Of a stretch of 64,000 bases of DNA, positions 54,661 to 63,805 are shown piece by piece. Location of the stretch: positions 372,001 to 436,000 of the forward strand of contig NZ_JABXGD010000002.1 in assembly GCF_022627955.1 (NCBI RefSeq), written 5' to 3'. The notes below the pieces were generated by a model. It was given only the letters and a program-made list of their open reading frames with translations, did not search any database and was not told the origin of the DNA. The DNA comes from Microbacterium sp. C5A9 (GTDB lineage Bacteria > Actinomycetota > Actinomycetes > Actinomycetales > Microbacteriaceae). A program made the translations under genes and the position numbers. Numbering within the stretch: the stretch's first letter is position 1; every line of letters starts with the position of its first letter.

Positions 54661-55761
54661 ATGACAGCCCCTGCTGCCACCACCGAGCCGACTGCCGCCG
54701 ACCGCCGTCGCTGGGCCCGCTACCTCGTCGAGGAGCGCGCCGAGGGAATGGTCTATCAGCGGCTCGCCCAGCGTCGCACAGGCGAGGAGCAGCAGATCCT
54801 CCTGAGCCTCGCGGATGCGGAGCGCCGACACGAGCAGCACTGGCTCGATCTGCTCGGCTCCGAGCCGACGCGGCTGCCCCGCGCGGGCGTCCGCTCTCGC
54901 CTGCTCGGCTGGATGGCGGGACGCTTCGGATCGATCTTCGTGCTCGCTCTCGCCCAGAGCGCCGAGGCCCGTTCGCCCTACGACTCCGAGCAGTATGCGA
55001 CACCCGCCATGCGCGCCGACGAGAAGGTGCACTACGAGGTCGTGCGCGGCCTCGCGGCGCGGGGTCGACGTCGGCTCTCCGGCTCGTTCCGCGCGGCCGT
55101 CTTCGGCGCCAACGATGGACTCGTCAGCAATCTCGCGCTCGTGCTCGGCATCGGGGCCACCGGTGCCAGCTCCGGCTTCGTCCTGTTCAGCGGAATCGCG
55201 GGCCTCCTCGCAGGAGCGCTGTCGATGGGGGCGGGGGAGTTCGTCTCCGTCCGGTCGCAGCGTGAGCTGCTGGCGGCGACCGAGGCGAACGAGGATGCGG
55301 CGGCATCCGCCGCGGACCTCGACATCGACGAGAACGAACTCGCGCTCGTCTACCGTGCGCGCGGAATCGCCCCGGAGGAAGCGCTCGAGCGGGCGCGTCG
55401 GATCGTGGCGGCCGCCCGCGCCGGGGTGGAGCGCACCGCGACCGGGCCGGTGAACGTGCACGCGGGGACGGACCACGACATCGTCGGCAGCGACTGGACG
55501 GCGGCGCTCTCGAGCTTCCTGCTGTTCGCCTCGGGGGCGATCATCCCCGTGCTTCCGTGGATCTTCGGACTCGAGGGCACGGTGGCCGTGATCGTCGCGC
55601 TGGTTCTCGTCGGCGTCGCGCTGCTCTCGACCGGTGCCATGGTCGGCATCCTGTCGGGGGGACCGCCTCTGCGCCGGGCTCTCCGACAGCTGGCGATCGG
55701 GTTCGGGGCGGCAGCGATCACCTACGGTCTGGGTCTGCTGTTCGGAGTCGGGGCCGTCTGA
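54661..55761 (+). CDS. Ferritin-like/VIT1 fusion, MbfA-like iron exporter
   Basis: 366 residues with two parts. Residues about 15-150 form a ferritin-like helical domain with di-iron type ligands (YLVEERAEGMVYQRL, ADAERRHEQHW, ADEKVHYEVV). Residues about 160-366 form a VIT1/CCC1 membrane domain (RAAVFGANDGLVSNLALVLGI, LAGALSMGAGEFVSVRSQREL, then three C-terminal helices). The same architecture is known in rhizobial MbfA, which exports iron under iron excess or peroxide stress. ATG 54661 follows AGGAG. Confidence 0.9.
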   Translation: MTAPAATTEPTAADRRRWARYLVEERAEGMVYQRLAQRRTGEEQQILLSLADAERRHEQHWLDLLGSEPTRLPRAGVRSRLLGWMAGRFGSIFVLALAQSAEARSPYDSEQYATPAMRADEKVHYEVVRGLAARGRRRLSGSFRAAVFGANDGLVSNLALVLGIGATGASSGFVLFSGIAGLLAGALSMGAGEFVSVRSQRELLAATEANEDAAASAADLDIDENELALVYRARGIAPEEALERARRIVAAARAGVERTATGPVNVHAGTDHDIVGSDWTAALSSFLLFASGAIIPVLPWIFGLEGTVAVIVALVLVGVALLSTGAMVGILSGGPPLRRALRQLAIGFGAAAITYGLGLLFGVGAV

Positions 55762-55799
55762 GTCAGGCGGCCCCAGCCCCGGGCTGGAGCGAGCAACGC

Positions 55800-55835
55800 A
55801 AAAGGCTCCGGAACCATCGGGTTCCGGAGCCTTTT
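55800..55835. terminator. Bidirectional terminator between the MbfA-like gene and tRNA-Leu
   Basis: 15-bp perfect stem (55800-55814 with 55821-55835), 6-nt loop and A/T runs at the arm ends, between convergent transcription units. Confidence 0.88.
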
Positions 55836-55841
55836 CTTCTG

Positions 55842-55924
55842 TGCGCGGAGGGGGACTTGAACCCCCACGCCCTTACGGGCACTACGACCTCAACGTAGCG
55901 CGTCTACCATTCCGCCACCCGCGC
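55842..55924 (-). tRNA. tRNA-Leu (GAG anticodon)
   Basis: Class II tRNA read on the minus strand: acceptor GCGCGGG/TCCGCGC (one G-U), anticodon stem CTACG/CGTAG around TTGAGGT (anticodon GAG), the long variable arm TGCCCGTAAGGGCG and T arm GGGGG-TTCAAGT-CCCCC. Discriminator A73, no encoded CCA. Confidence 0.94.
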
Positions 55925-56024
55925 AGGTGTTGGATGTTCGTTGCCGAACGAAGATTTACATTAGCACGGGCTTCACCTCACCCCGAAACCGAGCGCGTTT
56001 CCCGGGCGCGCCACGGCCTTTCGA

Positions 56025-56030
56025 TAGCCT
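56025..56030 (+). promoter_or_regulatory. -10 element TAGCCT of the M20 peptidase
   Basis: TAGCCT ends 7 nt before ATG 56038, favouring that codon over ATG 56032. Confidence 0.45.
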
Positions 56031-56037
56031 GATGATC

Positions 56038-57333
56038 ATGACCGAACCGTCGCTTCCCGAGGTCGTGCGCATCGCGCAGGACCTGATCCGCTTCGACACA
56101 TCGAACTTCGGCGGCGGTGACGCCAGGGGAGAGCGTGAGGCTGCGGAGTACGTGGGGGCGTACCTGCAGGAACTCGGGCTCGACGTCGAGTACTACGAGC
56201 CCATCGACCGCCGCACGAACGTGATGGCGCGGGTGCGCGGTCGTGACCCCGAGAAGTCGGCCCTGGTCGTGCACGGTCACCTCGACGTGGTCCCGGCTAT
56301 GGCGGAGGACTGGACCGTCGACCCGTTCGCCGGGGAGGTGAGGGACGGGATGCTCTGGGGCCGCGGCGCGGTCGACATGAAGAACATGAACGCGATGATC
56401 CTCACGGCCGTCGCAGACATCCTGCGCGCCGGCGAACTGCCGGAGCGTGATCTCGTCCTGGCGTTCTTCGCCGACGAGGAGAACGGGGGAGTGGAGGGAT
56501 CCGCCCTCGCCGTGCAGCACCGCGCGCACTGGTTCGACGGAGCGACCGAGGCGATCAGCGAGGTCGGTGGGTACTCCATCAGCGTCGACGACCGTCGAGC
56601 GTATCTGCTGCAGGTGGGCGAGAAGGCTCTCATCTGGATCCGCCTCGTCGCGAAGGGACGGGCAGGTCACGGGAGCCGTCTGCACGACGACAACGCGGTG
56701 ACGAAGCTCGCCGAGGCCGTCGCGGCGATCGGTCGCACCCGCTGGCCGATCCGCCTCACGTCCACCACAGAGGCTCTGCTCCGTGGCCTGAGCGAGCTGT
56801 CCGGGCGCTCGCAGGACGACCCGGACGCCCTGGCCGCAGCAGCGGGGCCGGCCGAGGCGTTCCTGCGCTCGTCGTTCCGGACGACCACGAACCCCACGGC
56901 GCTGACCGCAGGGTACAAGCACAACGTGATACCCGAACGCGCGGAGGCGCTCATCGATGTGCGAGTCATCCCCGGCACGGAGGACGAGGTGCTGGCCGAG
57001 CTGCAGACCATCGTCGGCGACGACATCGAGATCCAGACCGTCGTGCGCGACATCGGGATGGAGACCCCGTTCGCCGGCGAGCTCGTCGAGGCGATGGTGG
57101 CGAGCCTCAACCGCCACGATCCCGGCGTTCCGGTGATCCCGTATCTTCTCGGAGCCGGCACCGACAACAAGGCTCTGGCCGCTCTCGGCATCACGGGCTA
57201 CGGTTTCGCACCGCTCCGTCTGCCCGCCGATCTCGACTTCACGGGCATGTTCCACGGAGTCGACGAGCGCGTACCCGTAGAATCACTTGTCTTCGGTCAG
57301 CGGGTGCTGGCCGATCTGCTGCGCACATACTGA
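56038..57333 (+). CDS. M20 family metallopeptidase
   Basis: 431-residue zinc hydrolase of the ArgE/DapE/carboxypeptidase G group. Metal and catalytic residues: [10 protein letters not shown] (His, Asp), GRGAVDMKN (Asp), FFADEENGG (Glu-Glu) and a lid dimerisation domain, ending with [13 protein letters not shown] and [12 protein letters not shown] (His). Probably a cytoplasmic di- or aminopeptidase; the exact substrate is not readable. It is followed by uppP on the same strand, 47 bases away. Confidence 0.9.
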   Translation: MTEPSLPEVVRIAQDLIRFDTSNFGGGDARGEREAAEYVGAYLQELGLDVEYYEPIDRRTNVMARVRGRDPEKSALVVHGHLDVVPAMAEDWTVDPFAGEVRDGMLWGRGAVDMKNMNAMILTAVADILRAGELPERDLVLAFFADEENGGVEGSALAVQHRAHWFDGATEAISEVGGYSISVDDRRAYLLQVGEKALIWIRLVAKGRAGHGSRLHDDNAVTKLAEAVAAIGRTRWPIRLTSTTEALLRGLSELSGRSQDDPDALAAAAGPAEAFLRSSFRTTTNPTALTAGYKHNVIPERAEALIDVRVIPGTEDEVLAELQTIVGDDIEIQTVVRDIGMETPFAGELVEAMVASLNRHDPGVPVIPYLLGAGTDNKALAALGITGYGFAPLRLPADLDFTGMFHGVDERVPVESLVFGQRVLADLLRTY

Positions 57334-57380
57334 GCGCTCCGCGCCACATCTGCGCCGCCCACGACCGAGAAGGCCTTTCC

Positions 57381-58205
57381 ATGCACCTGTTCGAAGCGCT
57401 CATCCTCGGGATCGTCCAGGGACTCACCGAGTTCCTGCCGATCTCCTCCAGCGCGCACCTGCGCATCCTCGGCACGTTCCTCCCGTCGGGAGAGGACCCG
57501 GGGGCGGCGTTCACCGCTATCACGCAGATCGGTACGGAGGCCGCGGTCGTCGTCTTCTTCTGGCGCGACATCGTCCGGATCATCTCGCAGTGGTTCCGTT
57601 CCCTGACGGGCAAGGTGCCCCGCACCGACCCCGACGCGCGCATGGGTTGGATGATCATCATCGGCAGCATCCCGATCGTCGTGCTCGGGCTGCTGTTCCA
57701 GGACCAGATCGAGACCGTCTTCCGGTCTCTGTGGATCGTCGCGATCATGCTGATCGTCTTCGGCATCCTGCTGGGCATCGCTGACCACGTGGGCGCGAAG
57801 CGCCGCACTCTCGACCAGCTGACCTATCCGCACGGCGTCGCCTACGGTGTCGCGCAGGCGCTCTCGCTGATCCCCGGGGTCTCACGCTCCGGTGGAACCA
57901 TCACGATGGGCCTCTTCCTGGGCTACGAGCGTGCGGCGGCAGCGCGCTACGCCTTCCTGCTCGCGATCCCCGCGGTGTTCGGAAGCGGCTTCTACCAGCT
58001 GTTCAAGAGCTGGGACGAGCCCTCGTTCTTCTCGTTCGGCGACACCCTGGCGGCGACGGGAATCGCGTTCGTCGTGGCGCTCGGCGTGATCGCGTTCTTC
58101 ATGAACTACATCTCGAAGCGCAGCTTCCTGCCGTTCGTGATCTATCGCATCCTGCTCGGAACCGTCCTGCTGGTCCTGCTCGGGACGGGTGTGATCGCAG
58201 CCTGA
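57381..58205 (+). CDS. uppP: Undecaprenyl-diphosphatase (bacitracin resistance)
   Basis: Recycles the C55 lipid carrier for peptidoglycan by dephosphorylating undecaprenyl pyrophosphate in the membrane. The 274-residue BacA family protein has about eight hydrophobic segments, [23 protein letters not shown] at the N-terminus and [19 protein letters not shown] later; the two Ser-rich motifs line the active site. ATG 57381 follows GAGAAGG. Confidence 0.95.
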   Translation: MHLFEALILGIVQGLTEFLPISSSAHLRILGTFLPSGEDPGAAFTAITQIGTEAAVVVFFWRDIVRIISQWFRSLTGKVPRTDPDARMGWMIIIGSIPIVVLGLLFQDQIETVFRSLWIVAIMLIVFGILLGIADHVGAKRRTLDQLTYPHGVAYGVAQALSLIPGVSRSGGTITMGLFLGYERAAAARYAFLLAIPAVFGSGFYQLFKSWDEPSFFSFGDTLAATGIAFVVALGVIAFFMNYISKRSFLPFVIYRILLGTVLLVLLGTGVIAA

Positions 58206-58221
58206 CGCGAGAGCGACGGCC

Positions 58222-59070
58222 TCAGCGCTTGTGGTCGCTCGGGCCGTCGCCCCGCCGACGCAGATAGCGCTCGAAGGCCTGGGCGATCGCGTCACCGGAG
58301 GCATCGGGGGAGTCCCACGTGTCTCGGGTCTGCTCGAGCTGGCGGATGTACTCCGCCATGTCCTCGTCGTCCGCCGCGGCGGCGTCGATCGACGCCTCCC
58401 ACGCGGCGGCCTCGGTGCGCAGACCGCTGTGGGCGACCTGCACCCCGGTCAGCTCCTCGAGGCGGTCGAGGAGCGCCAGCGTGACCTTCGGCGACGGCGT
58501 GGCGGATGCGACGTAGTGCGGAACGCTCGCCCAGAGGCTCGCGGTGGGGATGCCTGCGCTCTCCGCGAAGTGCTCGAAGACGCTGAGGATGCCCACCGGC
58601 CCCTCGTACAGGGATCGCTCGAGGCCATGAGCCTCACGCACCTGCTCGTTCTGGCTCGAGGCGAAGATCGAGATCGGCCGCGTATGCGGCACGTCGGACA
58701 GCATGGCGCCGAGTGTGACGAGGCCGGTGACGTCGTCGCGCAGCGCGACGTCGATGAACTCCGCGGCGAAGGACTGCCAGGTCCGCGCCGGCTCGACACC
58801 GGTCAGGACCCAGAACTCCGGCCCGGGCCCGGGATCGCGGGGGCGCCAGAGACCGGCTTCGGGCCAGGTGAGCTGACGGCGACCTTCGGCATCCATCTTC
58901 GTCGCGGGTCGGGTGTACTGGTAGTCGAAGTACAGCTCCGGGTCGATCGAGTGGACGAGGTCGTACTCCGACTGGGCACGCAGCGCGGCGATCGCGCCGC
59001 TCGCGGCCTCACCGGCGTCGTTCCAGCCGTCGAAGGCGGCGATGACGATGCGCGAACCGAGAACATCCAT
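58222..59070 (-). CDS. PAC2 family protein
   Basis: 282-residue PAC2-domain protein of the actinobacterial type: IVIAAFDGWNDAGEAASGAI at the start, DYQYTRPA, VLTGVEPARTWQSF and LWASVPHYVASATPSPKVTLALLDRL. Distant relatives are proteasome assembly chaperones in eukaryotes, but the bacterial role is unknown. The C-terminus is acidic and helical, with R-rich ending. Convergent with uppP (16-base gap), divergent from the HAD gene. Confidence 0.9.
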   Translation of the reverse strand: MDVLGSRIVIAAFDGWNDAGEAASGAIAALRAQSEYDLVHSIDPELYFDYQYTRPATKMDAEGRRQLTWPEAGLWRPRDPGPGPEFWVLTGVEPARTWQSFAAEFIDVALRDDVTGLVTLGAMLSDVPHTRPISIFASSQNEQVREAHGLERSLYEGPVGILSVFEHFAESAGIPTASLWASVPHYVASATPSPKVTLALLDRLEELTGVQVAHSGLRTEAAAWEASIDAAAADDEDMAEYIRQLEQTRDTWDSPDASGDAIAQAFERYLRRRGDGPSDHKR

Positions 59071-59149
59071 CGTGGTCTCCCTTCGTGGTCGCCGGAACAG
59101 TGTCCCTCCAGGCTAGCCCGCCCGGACGGGGAGCGGGCGCAGCCACGGG

Positions 59150-59155
59150 TAACAT
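59150..59155 (+). promoter_or_regulatory. -10 element TAACAT of the HAD-trmI unit
   Basis: TAACAT ends 6 nt before the GTG at 59162. Confidence 0.45.
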
Positions 59156-59161
59156 GGTTCG

Positions 59162-59845
59162 GTGAGCAGACAGCCCCGCGCGATCCTCTGGGACATGGAC
59201 GGAACACTCGTCGACACCGAGCCGTACTGGATGGCCGCGGAGACGTCGCTGGTCGAATCCTTCGGCGGAAGCTGGACCCATGAGGATGCGCTGCAGCTCG
59301 TGGGCAACGGCCTGATCGACAGCGCGATCATCCTGCAGAACGCCGGCGTCGACATGGAGGCCGAGGCGATCATCTCGCTTCTGACCGACGGCGTGCAGCA
59401 CGCGCTCCGGACGCAGGGCGTTCCCTTCCGTCCGGGCGCTCGCGAGCTTCTTCAGGATCTTCGTGCGGCCGGCATCCCGACGGGTCTGGTGACCATGTCG
59501 CTGCGCCGGATGGCCATGGGGGTCGTCGACCTCATGGGATTCGACGCCTTCGACATCGTGGTCGCCGGCGATGACGTCACGAATCCCAAGCCGCACCCCG
59601 AGCCGTACCTGCACGCCGCCTCGCTGCTCGACATCGATGCCGCCGACGCCGTGGTGATCGAGGACTCGCCGACCGGGCTGCGTGCCGGCCTCGCGGCGGG
59701 CGCCGTCGCGCTGGGCGTGCCGCACATCGTCGCCCTCGATCACGTCGGCGCCCACGAGCTGTGGCCGACGCTCGAGGGCCGCACCGCCGCCGATCTGATC
59801 GATCTCTTCGACCGCCAGACCTCCATGACGGGAGCCACCCGATGA
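59162..59845 (+). CDS. HAD family phosphatase
   Basis: 227 residues: motif I WDMDGTLVDTEPYW (nucleophile Asp), motif II TGLVTMS, the lysine in NPKPHPEPYLHAA and motif IV VVIEDSPTGLRAGLAAG. Cap type C1, like beta-phosphoglucomutase or sugar phosphatases. Substrate unknown. Its stop overlaps the trmI ATG by 4 bases. Confidence 0.92.
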   Translation: MSRQPRAILWDMDGTLVDTEPYWMAAETSLVESFGGSWTHEDALQLVGNGLIDSAIILQNAGVDMEAEAIISLLTDGVQHALRTQGVPFRPGARELLQDLRAAGIPTGLVTMSLRRMAMGVVDLMGFDAFDIVVAGDDVTNPKPHPEPYLHAASLLDIDAADAVVIEDSPTGLRAGLAAGAVALGVPHIVALDHVGAHELWPTLEGRTAADLIDLFDRQTSMTGATR

Positions 59846-60879
59846 CCGACATCACCGCACCGAGCGACAGCAGCGCGTCGAGGCCGAGCGGGCCTTTCCG
59901 GGCGGGGGACCGTGTGCAGCTGACGGGACCGAAGGGTCGTCTGCACACCGTCACGCTTCGCGAAGACGGGGAACTGCACACGCACCAGGGCGTGCTCCGT
60001 CATCGTGACCTCATTGGCCTGCCCGACGGGTCTGTGGTGGCGAACAGCTCGGGCCACGACTATCTGGCGCTCCGTCCGCTGCTCCGGGATTTCGCGATGT
60101 CGATGCCCCGCGGCGCGGCGATCGTGTATCCGAAGGACGCCGCGCAGATCGTGATGCAGGCCGACATCTTCCCGGGAGCGGTCGTGGTCGAGGCCGGTGT
60201 CGGCTCGGGTGCGCTCTCGTTGTCGCTGCTCCGCGCGATCGGCCCGGCGGGTCGGCTCGTGTCCTTCGAGCGCCGCGAGGACTTCGCGCAGGTCGCTCGC
60301 GGCAACGTCGAGACCTTCTTCGGCGAGACCCCCGACACGTGGAACGTCGTCGTCGGCGACCTCGCGGAGGCTCTGCCCTCCGAGTTCCCGTCGGGGACCG
60401 TCGATCGGGTCGTGCTCGACATGCTCGCACCCTGGGAGTGCATGGACGTCGTCGCCGAGGCGCTCACACCGGGTGGCGTGGTCCTCTGCTACGTCGCGAC
60501 CGCGACGCAGCTCTCGCGCGTGGCGGAGTACATCCGTGGAACCGGGCTCTTCACCGATCCGGACGCGTCGGAGACCGTGGTGCGCGGGTGGCATGTCGAA
60601 GGCCTCGCCGTGCGCCCCGATCACCGCATGGTCGCGCACACCGGATTCCTGCTGACCGCGCGACGGCTCGCACCCGGGGCGATCGCACCGTCCGTCAAGC
60701 GCAGGGCGTCGAAGAGCAGCTACGGCGACGACGACGTCGAACTCTGGACGCCCGGAGCGGTGGGCGATCGGGTGATCAACGACAAGAACCTCCGCAAGCG
60801 CGCCCGCGAGGCCACGAAGGCTGCGGAAGGTGCGCGCATCGCGGCGGCATCGCGCGAATCCGACGCTGCGACGGAATAG
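59842..60879 (+). CDS. trmI: tRNA (adenine-58-N1)-methyltransferase TrmI
   Basis: 345-residue SAM enzyme that makes m1A58 in tRNA, known from M. tuberculosis Rv2118c. An N-terminal small beta domain (GDRVQLTGPKGRLHTVTL) precedes VYPKDAAQIVMQADIFPGAVVVEAGVGSGALSLSLLRAIG, with SAM motif I, and VDRVVLDMLAPWE (motif IV). The C-terminal 60 residues are basic. ATG 59842 overlaps the HAD stop. The TAG stop doubles as the first bases of a -10 element. Confidence 0.94.
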   Translation: MTDITAPSDSSASRPSGPFRAGDRVQLTGPKGRLHTVTLREDGELHTHQGVLRHRDLIGLPDGSVVANSSGHDYLALRPLLRDFAMSMPRGAAIVYPKDAAQIVMQADIFPGAVVVEAGVGSGALSLSLLRAIGPAGRLVSFERREDFAQVARGNVETFFGETPDTWNVVVGDLAEALPSEFPSGTVDRVVLDMLAPWECMDVVAEALTPGGVVLCYVATATQLSRVAEYIRGTGLFTDPDASETVVRGWHVEGLAVRPDHRMVAHTGFLLTARRLAPGAIAPSVKRRASKSSYGDDDVELWTPGAVGDRVINDKNLRKRAREATKAAEGARIAAASRESDAATE

Positions 60880-60882
60880 ACT
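60877..60882 (+). promoter_or_regulatory. -10 element TAGACT overlapping the trmI stop
   Basis: TAGACT starts with the trmI TAG stop and ends 7 nt before the GTG at 60890. Confidence 0.55.
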
Positions 60883-60889
60883 GGAGCGC

Positions 60890-61801
60890 GTGCGTAAAAC
60901 GTCCGCCGTTCTGGCCACTCTCAGCCTCGCCGTCCTCGCCCTGACAGGGTGCACGTCGGCACCGACGTTCGCCGGCGCGACCTGTGATCGCACCGGTTCC
61001 TCAGCCGTCGCCGATTCGGTGACGGTCGAGGGCGACCTCGGCGAGACCCCGGACGTGACCGTCTTCACACCCGTGAAGTCCTCGTCCACGTCGTTCTCCG
61101 ACGTCGTCGTGGGCGACGGCGAGCCGCTGACGACCGACGTCCAGCCGATGGTGCTCGACATCTCGTTCTACGGCGGCGACAGCGGCGACAAGCTCTACGA
61201 GTCCGAGTACAACGGCGATCTCAGCCGTGTGCACAACATCGCGTACTGGTCGCAGCGCTCGCCCGGACTCGAGTCCGTGCTCGAGTGCGCGACCGGTGGC
61301 ACGCGGACGGTCGCCGTGCTCACGCCCGAGGACTTCGGAGACACCAACGTGCAGGCGTTCGGCCTTGCCGACGGCGAGAACGTCGTCGCCGTCATCGACG
61401 TCCTCGATGTGCACCTCGCCAAGGCCGAGGGCGCGTCGCAGTTCAACGACGCGCGCGGCCTTCCGAGCGTGGTCCGCGCTCCCGACGGCACGCCCGGCGT
61501 GATCATCCCTGACAGCGCGGCGCCGAAATCGACGGTCACGCAGACCCTGATCGCGGGCGACGGTGCGAAGGTCGAGAAGGATTCGATCGTCGTGACGAAC
61601 ATCATGGCCGTGGGCTGGGACGACAAGACGGTCGTCTCGAGCACCTGGGGCGCGGAGCCCAACATCGGGATCGCTGCGAAGGAACTCGTCGGCGCGACGG
61701 TCGGCTCTCAGCTGCTCGTCGTGGCGCCCGGCGCGGAAGGCGCATCGGCGACCGCGATCGTCGTCGACATCCTGGGGACCGTTCCCGTTCCGGAGCAGTG
61801 A
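60890..61801 (+). CDS. FKBP-like peptidyl-prolyl isomerase lipoprotein
   Basis: 303 residues. A basic N-terminus, a hydrophobic stretch and the lipobox LTGC (Cys at about 22) show export and lipid anchoring. The mature part contains two weak FKBP-like repeats. The second is clearer: DSIVVTNIMAVGWDDKTVVSSTW, then a GSQLLVVAP segment. Aromatic active-site residues are partly lost, so isomerase activity is uncertain. It sits between trmI and pafB; the TGA shares a base with the pafB ATG. Confidence 0.8.
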   Translation: MRKTSAVLATLSLAVLALTGCTSAPTFAGATCDRTGSSAVADSVTVEGDLGETPDVTVFTPVKSSSTSFSDVVVGDGEPLTTDVQPMVLDISFYGGDSGDKLYESEYNGDLSRVHNIAYWSQRSPGLESVLECATGGTRTVAVLTPEDFGDTNVQAFGLADGENVVAVIDVLDVHLAKAEGASQFNDARGLPSVVRAPDGTPGVIIPDSAAPKSTVTQTLIAGDGAKVEKDSIVVTNIMAVGWDDKTVVSSTWGAEPNIGIAAKELVGATVGSQLLVVAPGAEGASATAIVVDILGTVPVPEQ

Positions 61802-62793
61802 TGGCGACCCGTATTCCCGCGGAGGAGCGTCTGACGAATCTCGTCGTGGCGCTGATGGCCACGGAGATCGGGTTGACCAAGCAGCAGATCCTCGACAACG
61901 TCTCGGGGTACCGTCAGCGCGCGGATGCGGGAGCGCGTTCGGACGCCCTCGAGAAGATGTTCGAGCGTGACAAGGACGAGCTCCGTACGCTCGGCGTCCC
62001 GGTGGAGACCATCGGTGATCCCGCGGATCCCAATGACCTCCGCGAGGCCCGGTATCGCATTCCGCAGGCGGAATACGACCTCCCCGGGGATATCGAGTTC
62101 ACTCCTGCGGAGCTGGCGGTTCTGCAGCTCGCCGGAAGCGTGTGGAGTGCCGAATCGGCCTCTGGCGATGCGAAGGCGGGGGTGCGAAAGATCCGCGCGC
62201 TCGGCATCGACGGCGACGAGCCCATCATCGGCTTCGCGCCGAGGATCACCGCACGCGATGCGGCATTCCCACAGCTCCAGGAGGCGATCGAGAAGTGCCG
62301 GGTGGTCGTCTTCGACTACCTGAAGCCGGGGGAGGAGTCTCCGCGCCGCCGGAGCATCCGCCCGCTCGCTCTCGTCGACTACGAGGCGCGCTGGCACGTC
62401 TACGGTGTCGATGTCGACATCGAGGCCGACCGCATGTTCCTTCTCAGCCGCATCGTCGGCGACGTGCGCATCACTCCGACATCGTTCGGTCCTGATCTGC
62501 GGGACGGAGCGGGGGAGCGCGCACTGTCAGGTCTCGAGCGCGTCGCCGCGCAGAACGCCGCACTTCTCGAGGTCACTCCCGGCACCGAGGCGGCGCTGCG
62601 GCTCGGACGCCGGGCCACCCCCGCGACGCAGGGCATCCATGTCCCGTTCGTCGACCTGCACATCCTCGCCGACGAGCTCGCCTCCTACGGCCCTGAGGTG
62701 CGCGTGGTCGAGCCTGCAGCCCTGCGTGACGCGGTGATCGCCCGGCTCACGGCCGTGGTCGCCGCGAACTCCGATCCGGAGGAGAGTCGATGA
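61801..62793 (+). CDS. pafB: WYL domain transcriptional activator PafB
   Basis: 330 residues: an N-terminal helix-turn-helix (RLTNLVVALMATEIGLTKQQILDNVSGY) and a WYL domain (VVVFDYLKPGEE, RSIRPLALVDYEARWHVYGVD) plus WCX extension. With PafC it forms the mycobacterial-type activator of the LexA-independent DNA damage response. ATG 61801 shares a base with the preceding TGA; a GTG at 61798 is possible. ATGA overlap with pafC. Confidence 0.92.
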   Translation: MATRIPAEERLTNLVVALMATEIGLTKQQILDNVSGYRQRADAGARSDALEKMFERDKDELRTLGVPVETIGDPADPNDLREARYRIPQAEYDLPGDIEFTPAELAVLQLAGSVWSAESASGDAKAGVRKIRALGIDGDEPIIGFAPRITARDAAFPQLQEAIEKCRVVVFDYLKPGEESPRRRSIRPLALVDYEARWHVYGVDVDIEADRMFLLSRIVGDVRITPTSFGPDLRDGAGERALSGLERVAAQNAALLEVTPGTEAALRLGRRATPATQGIHVPFVDLHILADELASYGPEVRVVEPAALRDAVIARLTAVVAANSDPEESR

Positions 62794-63779
62794 GTGCGCA
62801 GTCGAAGCCGCTCCTGGCGTCGGATCGCGTCAGGGTCTATCTCACCCTTGTGCCCTACCTGCTCGAGCTCGGGCAGGTCTCGCTCGCCGAGGCAGCCGAA
62901 GAGTTCGGGGTCACGCCAAACGAGATGCGACAGATGGTCGAGAAGCTCACGGTGATCGGACTGCCCGGCGATGCCGGCTTCTGGCAGCAGCCGCAGGAGC
63001 TCTTCGACATCAACTGGGACCTCCTCGATCAGGAGGACGTCATCGAGATCACGAACGACGTCGCACTGCGGCGTGTGCCGCGGTTCACTGCTCGTGAAGC
63101 CGCCGCTCTGCTCGCCGGGCTGCAGATGGTCGCGGCGGTGCCCGCCGTCTCCGACTCGGGACTCGTGAGCGGCCTGATCTCGAAGCTCTCCCGCGGGGCG
63201 GCAGACGCCCCGGCGGAGGTCGTGGTGGCGCCGAGCGCCGTCGACGAGGTCAGACAGGTCGTCTCGCGTGCCGTGCAGCAGGGCGTCGCCGTCTCGTTCA
63301 CGTATCAGGCGCCGGATGCGGCACCGACGACTCGCACGGTCGATCCCGTGCAGATCCTGATCACCAACGCGCAGTGGTACCTGCAGGGCTGGTGCCATAT
63401 GCGCGAGGCGATGCGCACCTTCCACCTCGACCGCGTCAGCGACGCTCGACTCACCGACATCCCGATCACGCACGCCGGTGACCAGCTGCCGGAGGCGTTC
63501 GCCGCCGTCGATGACGAAGGCGAGGTGCGAGTGCGTCTTCCCGAGAGGGTGGCCCCGCTCCTCGGGGACTTCCTCACTCCCGAGAACGCGGAGGCGGTGG
63601 ACGGCATCGTCACGGCGAGACTGCGCCTCGCCGATCCCCGCGGTATCAAGCGCTTTGCCGGCCGGTTCGGCTGTGCTCTCGAGGTCATCGAGCCCGCCAT
63701 CGCCCGGACCGCCGCGCGAGAGTGGGCGGCCGCGGGACTCGCCCTCTATCGTGACCCGGACCAGGGCGACGCCGGTTAG
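62790..63779 (+). CDS. pafC: WYL domain transcriptional activator PafC
   Basis: 329-residue partner of PafB: an HTH-like N-terminus (DRVRVYLTLVPYLLELGQVSLAEAAEEFGV), a WYL domain (VSFTYQAPD, QWYLQGWCHMREAMRTFHLDRV) and WCX tail. The pair needs both subunits to recognise the RecA-NDp promoter type. Start coupled to pafB; its TAG stop forms the first bases of the tatA -10 element. Confidence 0.92.
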   Translation: MSAQSKPLLASDRVRVYLTLVPYLLELGQVSLAEAAEEFGVTPNEMRQMVEKLTVIGLPGDAGFWQQPQELFDINWDLLDQEDVIEITNDVALRRVPRFTAREAAALLAGLQMVAAVPAVSDSGLVSGLISKLSRGAADAPAEVVVAPSAVDEVRQVVSRAVQQGVAVSFTYQAPDAAPTTRTVDPVQILITNAQWYLQGWCHMREAMRTFHLDRVSDARLTDIPITHAGDQLPEAFAAVDDEGEVRVRLPERVAPLLGDFLTPENAEAVDGIVTARLRLADPRGIKRFAGRFGCALEVIEPAIARTAAREWAAAGLALYRDPDQGDAG

Positions 63780-63782
63780 ACT
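63777..63782 (+). promoter_or_regulatory. -10 element TAGACT of tatA overlapping the pafC stop
   Basis: TAGACT begins with the pafC TAG stop. Spacing to ATG 63806 leaves a short leader with AAGGAG at 63796-63801. Confidence 0.5.
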
Positions 63783-63805
63783 CTAGAAAACGACGAAGGA
63801 GAATC

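Noticed and set aside
55936..55952. TTCGTT-GCCG-AACGAA inverted repeat near tRNA-Leu as an SOS (LexA) box
   Set aside because: The actinobacterial LexA box has outward GAAC...GTTC arms; here the arms are reversed, and the neighbour is a tRNA, so I do not call it.
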